NCBI RefSeq assembly: GCF_000714715.1
Contig: NZ_JMFO01000001.1
Coordinates: 62,001-126,000 of the forward strand
DNA length: 64,000 nucleotides
Direction: 5' to 3'
Origin: Candidatus Magnetobacterium casense
GTDB taxonomy: Bacteria; Nitrospirota; Thermodesulfovibrionia; Thermodesulfovibrionales; Magnetobacteriaceae
Of this stretch, positions 42,906 to 51,577 are shown piece after piece. The notes under the pieces were generated by a model. That model searched no databases. It had not been told where the DNA came from and was given only the letters and a program-made list of their open reading frames with translations. Position 1 is the stretch's first letter; every line of letters starts with the position of its first letter. A program made the position numbers and the translations under genes.

Positions 42906-44354
42906 GGGTGCATAAATTTTTGGTGGCATCAGGCTGCAACCTTTAGATGTGTGACAATATTGCTCCATCGTCCAGATAGATATAATGCTCTTAGTGATAC
43001 CATAGGTTGGACGTTTTTCTTGTTCCAATGCATGCCCGATTGTTTCATTCTGCTTTGCACTATAATACGATGGGAACTCTCTATAACTCCACTGCCTATA
43101 TCAATACCATCTTGCCGATACTTGCCATAATTCATTCTAAAACGATTATTCCGATAATAACGCAAGCAATCTACAATTTCCTTGTGTTTTGGCATTTTTT
43201 CAAGAAACAAGATTATCTCGTCAATTTTACCTTCCCATAACCAATCTTTTAATTGTTTGCCTTGCTCTTCTATTTGCTTGTTTTGTTTGTCATCTTTAGG
43301 TTTAATGGCATTTATCGCATTGCCTAAATATTCATCTGCATGATAATAATCTAATATCTGTATGGCATAAGGATGATAGATAGAGGCATAATCCCATATC
43401 CACGGCGCACCATCCCCCAAAATAACGGGTTTAGCATAATTGTGAAATCCAAATTTGTATGCCTCTAAGGTAGTCCTATTTTTAAAAGCATCCAGAGAAT
43501 TTTTCCCATCGTTAAATACTGAGAAATATTTCTTCCGATATACTTCGTTATGGTTTTTGTCTACTTCAAATCTATCCTTTTGGGCAAATAGTACTCCATT
43601 TCTTACTTCTTTCCAACCTTCTTCCCTTGTTTGTACCATACTGCCATCTAATTCCATATACGCTATATCATTTACTCGTTCACCGTCTTTCCAATCTTTC
43701 ACATATCCATTGTCATTTATTTCGTTTGCTACTATTTCCATTTCCTCTTTTGATATCTTTTCACCTGTACCCTCCACCAATTCCTGTATGCTTTCATGAC
43801 TTATCTCTACCTTTAATAGCTTTTTAATGTAAGAACTCGCTTCTTCAAATGGTATACGCTGACCTAACAACACCATCGCTTCTTTAACCTCTAATGTGAT
43901 TTGTCCCGTATTGCCGATTATCTTATCTAATGGTCTTTCATAACGGTCACACTTGTCACAATAAAACACTCTGACCTGTATATCGTAGTCCACTAAACCC
44001 TTTATCTTTCTGTGTTTTTCCCCCTTACTTCTCATCTTGTTGCCACATTCTTTACACTCTGTATGTTCAATATCCATTTGTTGGAATATTTCTTCCGTCA
44101 CTTTCTTGCGAAGTATCATGAACAATTCTGTAAAATTGCTTTCCACCGCATTTATATCAAAAACATCTCCCAACATTGCTTGTACAGCGCCTTTTAACAT
44201 ATCTCCTAATTCTGAGATTAGTCTATCCCTTGTTTCTTCTCCTATGTTTGTTATATTATTCATATAGCCCTCCAGTGTTTTAGGTTTTTGTTCTAACTAT
44301 ATTCTAAAACATTTGTGAGGGCTAAAAAAACCGCCACTACTTTTTTATGCACCC
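42906..44354. mobile_element. IS element, ISKra4/ISLre2-like, 1449 bp
   Basis: Imperfect 22 bp terminal inverted repeats begin GGGTGCATAAA at both ends (42906 onward and the complement of 44333-44354). They enclose one transposase gene. No clear target duplication was found at the junctions. The left end touches a truncated ORF and the right end abuts a promoter used by the adjacent toxin-antitoxin pair. Confidence 0.82.
42929..44263 (-). CDS. Transposase, ISKra4/ISLre2-like (UPF0236-type)
   Basis: A 444-residue DDE-type transposase. An N-terminal zinc motif pair (CKECGNK, CDKCDRY) precedes a helical segment and the catalytic part: MELDGSMVQTREEGWKE (first Asp), LGDGAPWIWDYASIYHP (second Asp), LDYYHADEYLG, and GSGVIESSHRIIVQSRMKQSGMHW, which supplies the Glu. 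These motifs are shared by ISKra4 and ISLre2; I cannot separate the two without alignment. The gene fills the IS and looks intact. Its low GC content differs from neighbouring genes, indicating recent arrival. Confidence 0.88.
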   Translation of the reverse strand: MNNITNIGEETRDRLISELGDMLKGAVQAMLGDVFDINAVESNFTELFMILRKKVTEEIFQQMDIEHTECKECGNKMRSKGEKHRKIKGLVDYDIQVRVFYCDKCDRYERPLDKIIGNTGQITLEVKEAMVLLGQRIPFEEASSYIKKLLKVEISHESIQELVEGTGEKISKEEMEIVANEINDNGYVKDWKDGERVNDIAYMELDGSMVQTREEGWKEVRNGVLFAQKDRFEVDKNHNEVYRKKYFSVFNDGKNSLDAFKNRTTLEAYKFGFHNYAKPVILGDGAPWIWDYASIYHPYAIQILDYYHADEYLGNAINAIKPKDDKQNKQIEEQGKQLKDWLWEGKIDEIILFLEKMPKHKEIVDCLRYYRNNRFRMNYGKYRQDGIDIGSGVIESSHRIIVQSRMKQSGMHWNKKNVQPMVSLRALYLSGRWSNIVTHLKVAA

Positions 44355-44356
44355 GC

Positions 44357-44386
44357 TTGCATTAATTTTAACACTATATTTATAAT
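44357..44386 (+). promoter_or_regulatory. Promoter of the toxin-antitoxin pair (duplicated sequence)
   Basis: TTGCAT and TATAAT with an 18 bp spacer. About 75 bp around it are closely repeated at 45523-45600 before the large surface protein gene, where the promoter boxes are identical. Confidence 0.65.
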
Positions 44387-44522
44387 AATATTTATAAGAG
44401 CTGGATGAAGGTAATTGTATGATTTCGTTAAGCTGATATGCTAAACTACAGGTAGAGACCTTAGCTTTTATTTTATGAAAAGCATTAAACACTCAGAAAT
44501 GGAGCTAAAAGGAGGGAACGAG

Positions 44523-44789
44523 ATGATAACAACATTTGAGGTTAGAGTTTTACATGGCGTTCTGGAGCCAATGGAACCAGTAGATTTACCAGAGGGTAAG
44601 AAGTTTAAGGTTATCCCATTAGATGAAATAGAGAGCAGTCAACCGGAAGAAGCCGTTGATTTAAACAGTAACGATATTTGGGAAAACGACCCTTTATTTA
44701 GATTAGCTGGGATTATTAAAAACGGAGAATATGATTTATCAGAAAATCACGACAAATATCTCTATGGTTTAGTAAAAAACAATAAGTAA
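44523..44789 (+). CDS. Antitoxin of PIN-type toxin-antitoxin pair
   Basis: About 88 residues from ATG 44523, with GGAGG upstream. The N-terminal strand (TTFEVRVLHGVLEPMEPVDLPEGKKFKV) resembles DUF104/AF2212-like antitoxins, and the C-terminal NHDKYLYGLVK matches the HDxYLYG tail of many PIN-toxin partners. It ends 11 bases before the PIN gene. The antitoxin is intact while its toxin gene is interrupted. Confidence 0.78.
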   Translation: MITTFEVRVLHGVLEPMEPVDLPEGKKFKVIPLDEIESSQPEEAVDLNSNDIWENDPLFRLAGIIKNGEYDLSENHDKYLYGLVKNNK

Positions 44790-44800
44790 TTACAAACAGT

Positions 44801-45402
44801 ATGTTTACAGTCTTTCTTGATACCAGTGCCTTGCCGGCGTTTTTTAACAAAAAAGATAAAAACCATACGGCAGCAATGGAGGTCATGACAGTTATAAAAA
44901 AACAAAGAACAAAAATGGTATCAACCAATTTTATTTTTGATGAGGCTCTCACTTTGTGTTTAGCCAGAACTAACCATGAAATAGCTGTAAAAATGGGAGA
45001 GTTTGTTTTAAGGTATCCTCTTTAAAAAGCAGGGTAATTTTTATTTCACGGTTAAAAGGCATGGATTCCTGCTTTCGCAGGAATGACAGTTACAGCCGTT
45101 TTCCAAGTGTGTCATTCCTGGCTTGACCAGGAATCCAGGATGCGTAAAAGCATAGTTACCATGAAATATAAAGAGGATACGTTTTAAGCAGTAATGTAAT
45201 AGAGTTTGTGTGGCTTACCGAGGAACTTCAAAAAGAAGCATGGGGGTATTTTAAAAAGTATAGCGATAAAATTTATTCCTTTACCGACTGTACCAGTTTT
45301 GTTTTGATGAAAGAAAAAAATATCTTGGAGTATTTTTCGTTTGACGAAGATTTTAGACGGGCAGGGTTTACGGATTTTTACGAAAGATGTAAAGAAAGTT
45401 AA
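44801..45402 (+). pseudogene. PIN-domain toxin gene (VapC-like) split by a MITE
   Basis: The first part (44801-45025) begins MFTVFLDTSALPAFFN, with the first PIN Asp, and includes FIFDEALTL with the Glu. The second part resumes after 45189 and holds the acidic FTDCTSFVLM and FSFDEDFRRAGF. Removing the MITE at 45013-45180 and one copy of the GTTTTAAG duplication joins the two in one frame (VLSSNVIEFVWLTEE). The rebuilt protein is about 142 residues, the normal length for a PIN RNase. As it stands the first part ends in four foreign codons (RYPL) and a stop, so the toxin is probably inactive. Confidence 0.9.
45013..45180. mobile_element. MITE-like element A, copy 2, inserted in the PIN toxin gene
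   Basis: 168 bp with perfect 11 bp ends GTATCCTCTTT / AAAGAGGATAC and a perfect 8 bp target duplication GTTTTAAG (45005-45012 and 45181-45188). The interior carries the same ATTCCTG palindromes as copy 1 at 3949. No ORF. Confidence 0.95.
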
Positions 45403-45737
45403 ACTTATATTAAAGCCCGACTTTACCAGTTACATGGCATACCCCCTTGATAATAAACAAATTACATAAAAATTTGTAGACGTAATTATCTGTACTGATC
45501 TATCGTTCTATAGAAATAATTTGCTTGCATTATTTTTAACGCTATGTTTATAATAGTCTGACGAGGCAATTGTATAATGTCGTTATAAGGAGGTGGTGTA
45601 TTATGTGTTGATGTATTGTGAGCATCGACAGTTGTGTTGCAGTTTCGTGTTATTAAGCAAGATTGGTGACATTGGTACCCCTTGGCATTAGTCGGGGGAA
45701 TGAGCAATTTCATTGAGACTTAAGGAGGTTACGGAAC
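45403..45737. promoter_or_regulatory. 335 bp leader region of the large surface protein gene
   Basis: It contains the promoter TTGCAT-18-TATAAT (45525-45554). This is followed by AAGGAGG and a minimal ATG-TGT-TGA, and by an overlapping 26-codon frame (MYCEHRQLCCSF and on) that ends near 45692. The true gene start has its own AAGGAGG. The arrangement could be a leader peptide, but this is weakly supported. Confidence 0.45.
45525..45554 (+). promoter_or_regulatory. Promoter of the large surface protein gene
   Basis: TTGCAT and TATAAT with an 18 bp spacer, nearly the same sequence as the toxin-antitoxin promoter at 44357. Transcription would begin near 45561. Confidence 0.62.
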
Positions 45738-48700
45738 ATGTTTAAGAAAGGTTACAGAGCAGGAAGTATTTTTTTGACACTCCTCGCGTTTGGCATGGTT
45801 TTTGCTTACGGGGGGGGGGTAGCAAGAGGCGCTGACCAATACGAATATGCCTGGACAAAAACCCTATTGTCCGGGTGGAGTAATGGCGGCAACGACTGTA
45901 GGTTTGATACAGCGACACAAAACCTGATAACGGTAGGTTTTTTCACACAGACTATCAACTTTCATCCGGCAGGGGGCAGCGATAGCCGCTCTTCAAGTTC
46001 ATTTAGGGACTGGTATGTATGGAAGATGGATAGTGATGCAACATACACCAAAGGTGGATGGTCGAGGACTGGCTATAGCGGCTCGGTCAACGACTGGCTC
46101 ACTAGTGTAGTATCAGATTCAAGTGGTAACATTTATACATGTGGCGGTGAGGATACCGGTTCATACCCTTCAGCTTGGGGACCAGCGGGTATTATCACTA
46201 AATTCAGTCCTGACGGTACCAGAGGTTGGTCTTTGCAATATGGAAGCCTTAACAATTACGCTCCCTGTAACTCTATAGAGCTTTCAAGTGATGGCTATCT
46301 ATATGCTACTGGTGGATTTCAGGGAACTGTGACATTTGCTGCCGGTATAACCAAGACATCGGTCGGAGCTCATGATGTCTATCTCCTCAAGGCAACGAAA
46401 GACGGTACCGTGGTTTGGGTACAGACGTTTGGTGGTGCGTATACCGATTATGGTAACTCCGTTGCAACAGATGCTCAAAACAACATTTACCTGGGTGGAT
46501 ATAGTTATCCCTCAAGTGATGTTACAAATGGTTTTTTGAGAAAGTATGACTCCAGTGGTAACATGTTGTGGAAGACTGATTTCACTGGTGCAGTCACCTC
46601 TAAGCCAAACTTTGTTCACCAAGTAAAAGTAAACTCCGAGGGTAACGTTTTAGTTGGGGGATATTTTTCAGGGACTCTAACGATTGGTACGACTACTCTC
46701 ACTTCTTCAGTAAATAACTCCTTTATATCAAAGATATCACCGTCAGGTCAGGTTACCTGGCTCAAGTCTTTGAGTGGTAGCGGGAGTAACGGGTTAGCTA
46801 AGATGATGTTAGATGCCAATAACAACATTTACCTTGGCGGAGCTTTTCAGGGGACGTTTGATCTGGACCCTGGCTCTGGTGTAGTCAGCAAGACGGCAGT
46901 TGGATCAAACGATTCATACATGCTTAAGCTGTCTAAAGATGGCGATTACCTATGGAGCCGCACAATTGGTTCAGCTTCAGGTACGGTAGGTCTTAGCGGA
47001 TTTTGTTTGAATCCTGCAAACAATGACATATACGTCACAGGAGAATTTAGCGGTACCATTAATTTCAACACCGATACAGGCGGTGAACCGGTATCGGACC
47101 CTGCCGTTGATTCTTCTATGTTTGTGTCCAAGTATAAAGCTACTTCAACAACCATCCCTTTAACACCAGCTAATTGGAATGAATACAAAGAGTGGGTTTT
47201 CGATAGCACTGGCAATATGTCAGTGACATCAGACGGGCTACAATTTAATGGTTATGGCTACCGTGTAGGAGCTGAATTAGCATCAAAGTCTACCTTTAAC
47301 TTTATAGGCTCTGAGACATATATAAAGTGGAAGGCTCATGGTGCAGGGTATATGGGAGCTGGTATTTTACTATGGAATACATCCCCACCAACTAAAGCTA
47401 TTTCTATTGGATCTATGACGACACATCACTCTTGGGAAGGTTCTGTTGTTATATCTGATGATACCTGGTATTACACTAGGATTAAGGTTAACAGCGATAA
47501 CACCTACCAATCAGTAACCGCTACGGGTAACTATGATAACAATGGTGGTACTGTATTTCTGACTGTACCAGGTACTATCACCAACCAGAGTGATTTCCAA
47601 AATGGTGCTATCTCTGCACTGTTAGGTGATAATTATGGTGGCACAGCATCATATGTAACCCTTGGAGAGGTTAAGACAACAGCTACATCCGGTGTTACAC
47701 CCACCCCAACCCCCACCTACACCTACACGGTAACGCCGTCAGCGGGCACGGGCGGGACAATAACCCCGTCAACGCCTCAGACCGTTACCTCCGGCGCGAC
47801 AACGCAATTCACGGTAACGCCAAACACAGGATACTCCATCGGATCAGTAACCGGATGCGGCGGCTCTCTATCCGGCAACACGTATACAACAGGCGCTATC
47901 ACCGCTAACTGCACGGTAATGGCAACGTTTTCGATCATCCCACCGACAACTTACACCGTAACAGCAACAGCCAACACGGGCGGCTCAATCTCCTGCACGC
48001 CCACAAGCGTATCAAGCGGCGGGTCATCCACATGCACGATAACGCCGAACTCCAACTTCAACCTGTCAGCACTGACGGACAACGGCGCAAGCGTCTTTAC
48101 CGGTGCATCCCAAACTACCTACACGATAACCAACATCACCGCAAATCACACGGTAGTTGCAACGTTTACACTCATCCCAACGCCACCACCTACACCAACA
48201 CCAACGCCAACGCCATGCACCTACACAATCTCTCCGACAATCAAGTCATTCCCCGCAGCAGGCGGCAGCGATACCGTTAGCGTGGCCGTAAACAGCAGTT
48301 GTTCATGGACGGCAACGAGCAACGTATCATGGATAAAGTTTGCATCGGGGAATTCAGGGGCCGGAATCGGTACAATCGGTTACACCGTTGAGGCATACAC
48401 GGGTACAACCTCCCGCACCGGTACGATAACGATTGAGGGAAAGACCTTGACAGTGACCCAGTTGCCACCTGATTGTGCCATAACAATCAATCCAACGAGC
48501 AAAACCTTCACATCACCATCCGGTGATAGTGGCAGCTTTAGCGTAAGCAGTGGTTGCACATGGACAGCGACAAGCAACAACACCTCATGGCTGACTGTAA
48601 CTACCTCCGGCACCGGCACGGTCAATTACACCGTTGCGGCAAACACGGCTACAACCCCTCGCACCGGTACGATAACCGTTGCAGGACAAAACGCTACAGC

Positions 48701-50420
48701 GACCTTTACTGTAACGCAGCCTGGAAGTAGCAACTGCACCTATACAATCACCCCAACTATCAAGGATTTCCTTGCAACAGGCGGTACCGGTGATGTAACG
48801 GTAAAGACCTCAACAAGCGCCTGCCAGTGGACTGCAACAAGCGGCGTTGACTGGATCACCGTAACATCAGGCAGCGCGGTAACCGGCGCAGGTGTGGTAT
48901 CCTATTCCGTTGCGGTAAACACAACCCAAGCCTCCCGCACCGGCACGATAACTATCGCCGGACAGACATTTACTGTGAATCAGGAACCTGCCTGCACCTA
49001 TACAATTGCCCCTACGAACAAAAAGTTCAATGTATCTGGTGGAAAGGACAGCGTCATTGTCACAGCAGCAGGGAGCGGATGTTCATGGACTGCGGCAAGC
49101 AACAACAGTTGGATAACGATAACCTCCGGCAGCTCCGGTAGCGGCAGTGACACGGTGTACTATTTAGTGGCAGCCAATACAAGTACAGAACCGCGACTTG
49201 GTACGATGACCATAGCCGGGCAGACATTCACGGTTACGCAGGACAGTGGAGGTGTAACTCTCACCCTCAAGATAACCGGCAACGGCAGCGGCACCGTAGC
49301 AGCATCCACCGGAAAACTCAACTGTAGCAGCGATGGCAAGACATGTCTGGCATCGTATGTCATAAACGACGTTGTTATCCTTACCGCGACCCCAGCACAA
49401 GGCTCAACTGTAAAGGGCTGGACGGGTTGCGACACAACAACAGTCACAGGAGGCAGCCAATGTACGCTCACGATGTCTAAAGACATGGACGTCAGCGTCG
49501 AGTTTTCAGTCCCCATAACGCCGATATACGATTTTGACGGCGACGGCAAGAGCGACGTCATCTGGCGTAGCAGTCAATCCGGCGATGTCTTCATCTGGCT
49601 TATGAACAAGTTCAGTCTGACCGGCGGCGATTACGTCGTCAAGGGGATCACGGCGGATTGGGACATCAAGGGAATAGCCGACTTCAACGGCGACGGCAAG
49701 AACGACATAGTCTGGCAGCACAAGGACAAGGGCGATGTCTACATGTACATCATGAACGGCACGCAGATATCGGCCCACGATTATGCACTGAAGGGTCTGC
49801 CCAAGGAGTGGGAGTTCAAGAAGGCCGGCGACTTCGATGGCGACGGCAAGGCGGACATCCTGTGGCAGAGCACCGAATCTGGCGACGTGGCCGTGTGGTT
49901 GATGAACGGCAAGGACATCAAGAGCGGCGGATTTATCGTCAAGGGGATGAGGCCGGAGTGGACGATCAGGGCCGTGGCCGATCTCGATGGCAACAAGAAG
50001 GCCGATATCATCTGGCAAAACACCGACGGCGACATAGTTGTCTGGCTGATGGACGGCACGACGATCTCAAAGATGGATTATTCATCACGTGGTATTCCAG
50101 GCAGTTGGCAGATAAAGGCGGTCGTTGACTTTGATGGCGATGGCAAGGCCGACCTGCTCTGGCAGGACATCGTATCGGGTGACGTTGCCATGTGGCTGAT
50201 GGACGGGTTCAAGATAGTTGGCGGCGGTCTTGTGAGTCATGGGATGCCCAACGTCTGGCAGATACTCAGCGTGGCTGACTACGACGGCAACGGCAAGGCC
50301 GACATCTTCTGGAAGAACACCGGCAATGGCGACGTGTATGCGTGGTTCATGGACGGCGTGGCTATATCCGACAAGGGTTACGTTGTGATGGGTATGCCCC
50401 CGGAATGGCAGGCTAAATAG
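45738..50420 (+). CDS. Giant secreted surface protein: propeller repeats, InlB-like repeats, BACON domains, FG-GAP/VCBS repeats
   Basis: A 1560-residue exported protein. The signal peptide covers about residues 1-32. Residues about 35-480 are SBBP-type propeller repeats (WxxxxGS, NIYLGG, KYDSSGN). About 480-655 may be a LamG-like sandwich. Two InlB-B-like repeats lie at 660-810 after a TPTPTPT linker. Four BACON domains at about 826-1170 carry CSWTATSNVSWI and TGTITIxGQTFTVTQ. Another InlB-like unit spans 1172-1250. The C-terminus has six FG-GAP/VCBS repeats of about 49 residues (DFDGDGKxDxxWQ) that probably bind calcium. These modules bind sugars or proteins, so adhesion is likely. A 10-base G run at 45810-45819 lies in the signal peptide. 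There is no visible anchor. Confidence 0.9.
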   Translation: MFKKGYRAGSIFLTLLAFGMVFAYGGGVARGADQYEYAWTKTLLSGWSNGGNDCRFDTATQNLITVGFFTQTINFHPAGGSDSRSSSSFRDWYVWKMDSDATYTKGGWSRTGYSGSVNDWLTSVVSDSSGNIYTCGGEDTGSYPSAWGPAGIITKFSPDGTRGWSLQYGSLNNYAPCNSIELSSDGYLYATGGFQGTVTFAAGITKTSVGAHDVYLLKATKDGTVVWVQTFGGAYTDYGNSVATDAQNNIYLGGYSYPSSDVTNGFLRKYDSSGNMLWKTDFTGAVTSKPNFVHQVKVNSEGNVLVGGYFSGTLTIGTTTLTSSVNNSFISKISPSGQVTWLKSLSGSGSNGLAKMMLDANNNIYLGGAFQGTFDLDPGSGVVSKTAVGSNDSYMLKLSKDGDYLWSRTIGSASGTVGLSGFCLNPANNDIYVTGEFSGTINFNTDTGGEPVSDPAVDSSMFVSKYKATSTTIPLTPANWNEYKEWVFDSTGNMSVTSDGLQFNGYGYRVGAELASKSTFNFIGSETYIKWKAHGAGYMGAGILLWNTSPPTKAISIGSMTTHHSWEGSVVISDDTWYYTRIKVNSDNTYQSVTATGNYDNNGGTVFLTVPGTITNQSDFQNGAISALLGDNYGGTASYVTLGEVKTTATSGVTPTPTPTYTYTVTPSAGTGGTITPSTPQTVTSGATTQFTVTPNTGYSIGSVTGCGGSLSGNTYTTGAITANCTVMATFSIIPPTTYTVTATANTGGSISCTPTSVSSGGSSTCTITPNSNFNLSALTDNGASVFTGASQTTYTITNITANHTVVATFTLIPTPPPTPTPTPTPCTYTISPTIKSFPAAGGSDTVSVAVNSSCSWTATSNVSWIKFASGNSGAGIGTIGYTVEAYTGTTSRTGTITIEGKTLTVTQLPPDCAITINPTSKTFTSPSGDSGSFSVSSGCTWTATSNNTSWLTVTTSGTGTVNYTVAANTATTPRTGTITVAGQNATATFTVTQPGSSNCTYTITPTIKDFLATGGTGDVTVKTSTSACQWTATSGVDWITVTSGSAVTGAGVVSYSVAVNTTQASRTGTITIAGQTFTVNQEPACTYTIAPTNKKFNVSGGKDSVIVTAAGSGCSWTAASNNSWITITSGSSGSGSDTVYYLVAANTSTEPRLGTMTIAGQTFTVTQDSGGVTLTLKITGNGSGTVAASTGKLNCSSDGKTCLASYVINDVVILTATPAQGSTVKGWTGCDTTTVTGGSQCTLTMSKDMDVSVEFSVPITPIYDFDGDGKSDVIWRSSQSGDVFIWLMNKFSLTGGDYVVKGITADWDIKGIADFNGDGKNDIVWQHKDKGDVYMYIMNGTQISAHDYALKGLPKEWEFKKAGDFDGDGKADILWQSTESGDVAVWLMNGKDIKSGGFIVKGMRPEWTIRAVADLDGNKKADIIWQNTDGDIVVWLMDGTTISKMDYSSRGIPGSWQIKAVVDFDGDGKADLLWQDIVSGDVAMWLMDGFKIVGGGLVSHGMPNVWQILSVADYDGNGKADIFWKNTGNGDVYAWFMDGVAISDKGYVVMGMPPEWQAK

Positions 50421-50464
50421 TGGCAGGCTAAGTAAGTGACTAAGTAAAAAAAGAAGAAACTGCA

Positions 50465-50518
50465 AAGGGAGGGGTTTACCCCATTACACCAGGGGGTGCT
50501 GCCCCTCCCTCAACCCCC
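50465..50518 (+). terminator. Hairpin after the large surface protein gene
   Basis: GGGAGGGG and CCCCTCCC form a stem about 45 bases after the stop. A GGGGTT/ACCCC inner pairing is possible. There is no T tract, so the terminator call is tentative; the sequence resembles the other GC-rich repeats. Confidence 0.4.
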
Positions 50519-50602
50519 AACAAATACCTGACAAGGCGTGAAGCCACTGCACAAGTATCCAAGTTATACGATCAGCGCTCAAATCATCAGGCAAAGCTGT
50601 CG

Positions 50603-51256
50603 TTACTTTGCAAATGCCCGAAGGATGACAATCATAACTGCTATCTGCCCTATCCAGAACAGAAACATCCACTTGGTGATATCTGCTTTAGTCTCTGAGA
50701 GTTTTTGCTCTAATTTGGCGACTTCAGTGGTGATACGCTCATTGAGTCTTCCTTCCAGCGCCACCATCTCTGTCCTCAATGCCGCTGACTCGGCCTTCAT
50801 CTCAGTCCTTAACGCCGTTGAGTCGGTTTTCATCTCAGTCCTTAACGCCGCCATCTCAGTCCTCAATGCCGCTGACTCGGCCTTCATCTCAGTCCTTAAC
50901 GCCGTTGAGTCGCTTTTCATCTCAGTCCTTAACGCCGTTGAGTCGCTTTTCATCTTACCTTCCAGCGCAACGAATTCAGACTTTAACGAGTTTTCCAGCG
51001 CCACGATGTCGGCCTTCAACGCCGTTGAGTCGGTTTTCATCTCAGTCTTTAACGCATTTGAGTCGTTTTTAATCTTGCCTTCGAGGATAATCAGGTCGGC
51101 CTTTAATGAGCCTTCCAGCGCCATCAGGTCGGCCTTTGTTGCCATCTCGGTTTTTGCATGTTCGGCCACATCGTCAATTGCATCGATGATGGCAATAGTC
51201 CCATCTTCCCCAATTTTGTCCTTGAGCAGGTTATACAGTTCTATCTTTCTATACAT
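50603..51256 (-). CDS. Coiled-coil protein with C-terminal membrane anchor
   Basis: A 217-residue protein. After a globular start (ELYNLLKDKIGEDGTIAIIDAID), residues about 40-170 are an almost perfect run of 11-residue units of the form LRTEMKSDSTA, interrupted by seven-residue units (LRTEMAA). This pattern gives a right-handed or mixed coiled coil. A final hydrophobic segment (WMFLFWIGQIAVMIVILRAF) anchors it, as in DUF1640/CCDC90-type proteins. Repeats are conserved at DNA level in 33 bp units, so repeat number may vary between strains. The function is unknown. Confidence 0.75.
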   Translation of the reverse strand: MYRKIELYNLLKDKIGEDGTIAIIDAIDDVAEHAKTEMATKADLMALEGSLKADLIILEGKIKNDSNALKTEMKTDSTALKADIVALENSLKSEFVALEGKMKSDSTALRTEMKSDSTALRTEMKAESAALRTEMAALRTEMKTDSTALRTEMKAESAALRTEMVALEGRLNERITTEVAKLEQKLSETKADITKWMFLFWIGQIAVMIVILRAFAK

Positions 51257-51305
51257 AGCATTTATTGTACAATACTTGGTATAAAAAATTCAAGTGCAAA
51301 AAATC

Positions 51306-51419
51306 GGTAGCACCACAAACAACCGTGGTTGCCAAGATTTAAGCCACTTTTATATTTTTCGTAGTATGGCATTATTACTGTGCTTAAGCGATGTGACCAC
51401 GCCGAACTGGAGTGCTACC
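51306..51419. mobile_element. MITE-like element B, copy 2
   Basis: The ends GGTAGCAC and GTGCTACC enclose 114 bp. The internal words AACCGTGGTT, GTAGTATGGCATT and GCTTAAGCGATGTG match the copy at 32306-32420. No target duplication is evident. Confidence 0.8.
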
Positions 51420-51468
51420 GGTAGGGGGGCGGCCAACAAGGGAGCCAGCCAGCTCCTCTTTAAAAAAA

Positions 51469-51520
51469 CAGGAAGGTATGGTGTGAACCACCACTGCGGG
51501 TATATTCCAACCATACCTTC
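51469..51520. repeat. Perfect 12 bp inverted repeat
   Basis: GGAAGGTATGGT and ACCATACCTTCC are 27 bases apart between two minus-strand genes. It could be a hairpin RNA or a protein-binding site. No T tract follows, so a terminator is less likely. Confidence 0.5.
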
Positions 51521-51577
51521 CCGGGACTTCCTGATCTAATAATCAACTATACCAATAAGTGTCTCATCCACGGGGGA

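Noticed and set aside
45555-45737. A c-di-GMP riboswitch before the giant surface protein gene
   Set aside because: The conserved GGGCAAACC and CGCAAAGCC elements of the c-di-GMP-I class are not present, and no alternative class could be recognised.
50779-51072. Regular tandem repeats that could be a CRISPR array
   Set aside because: The repeats are contiguous 33 bp and 21 bp coding units of a coiled-coil protein, without unique spacers.
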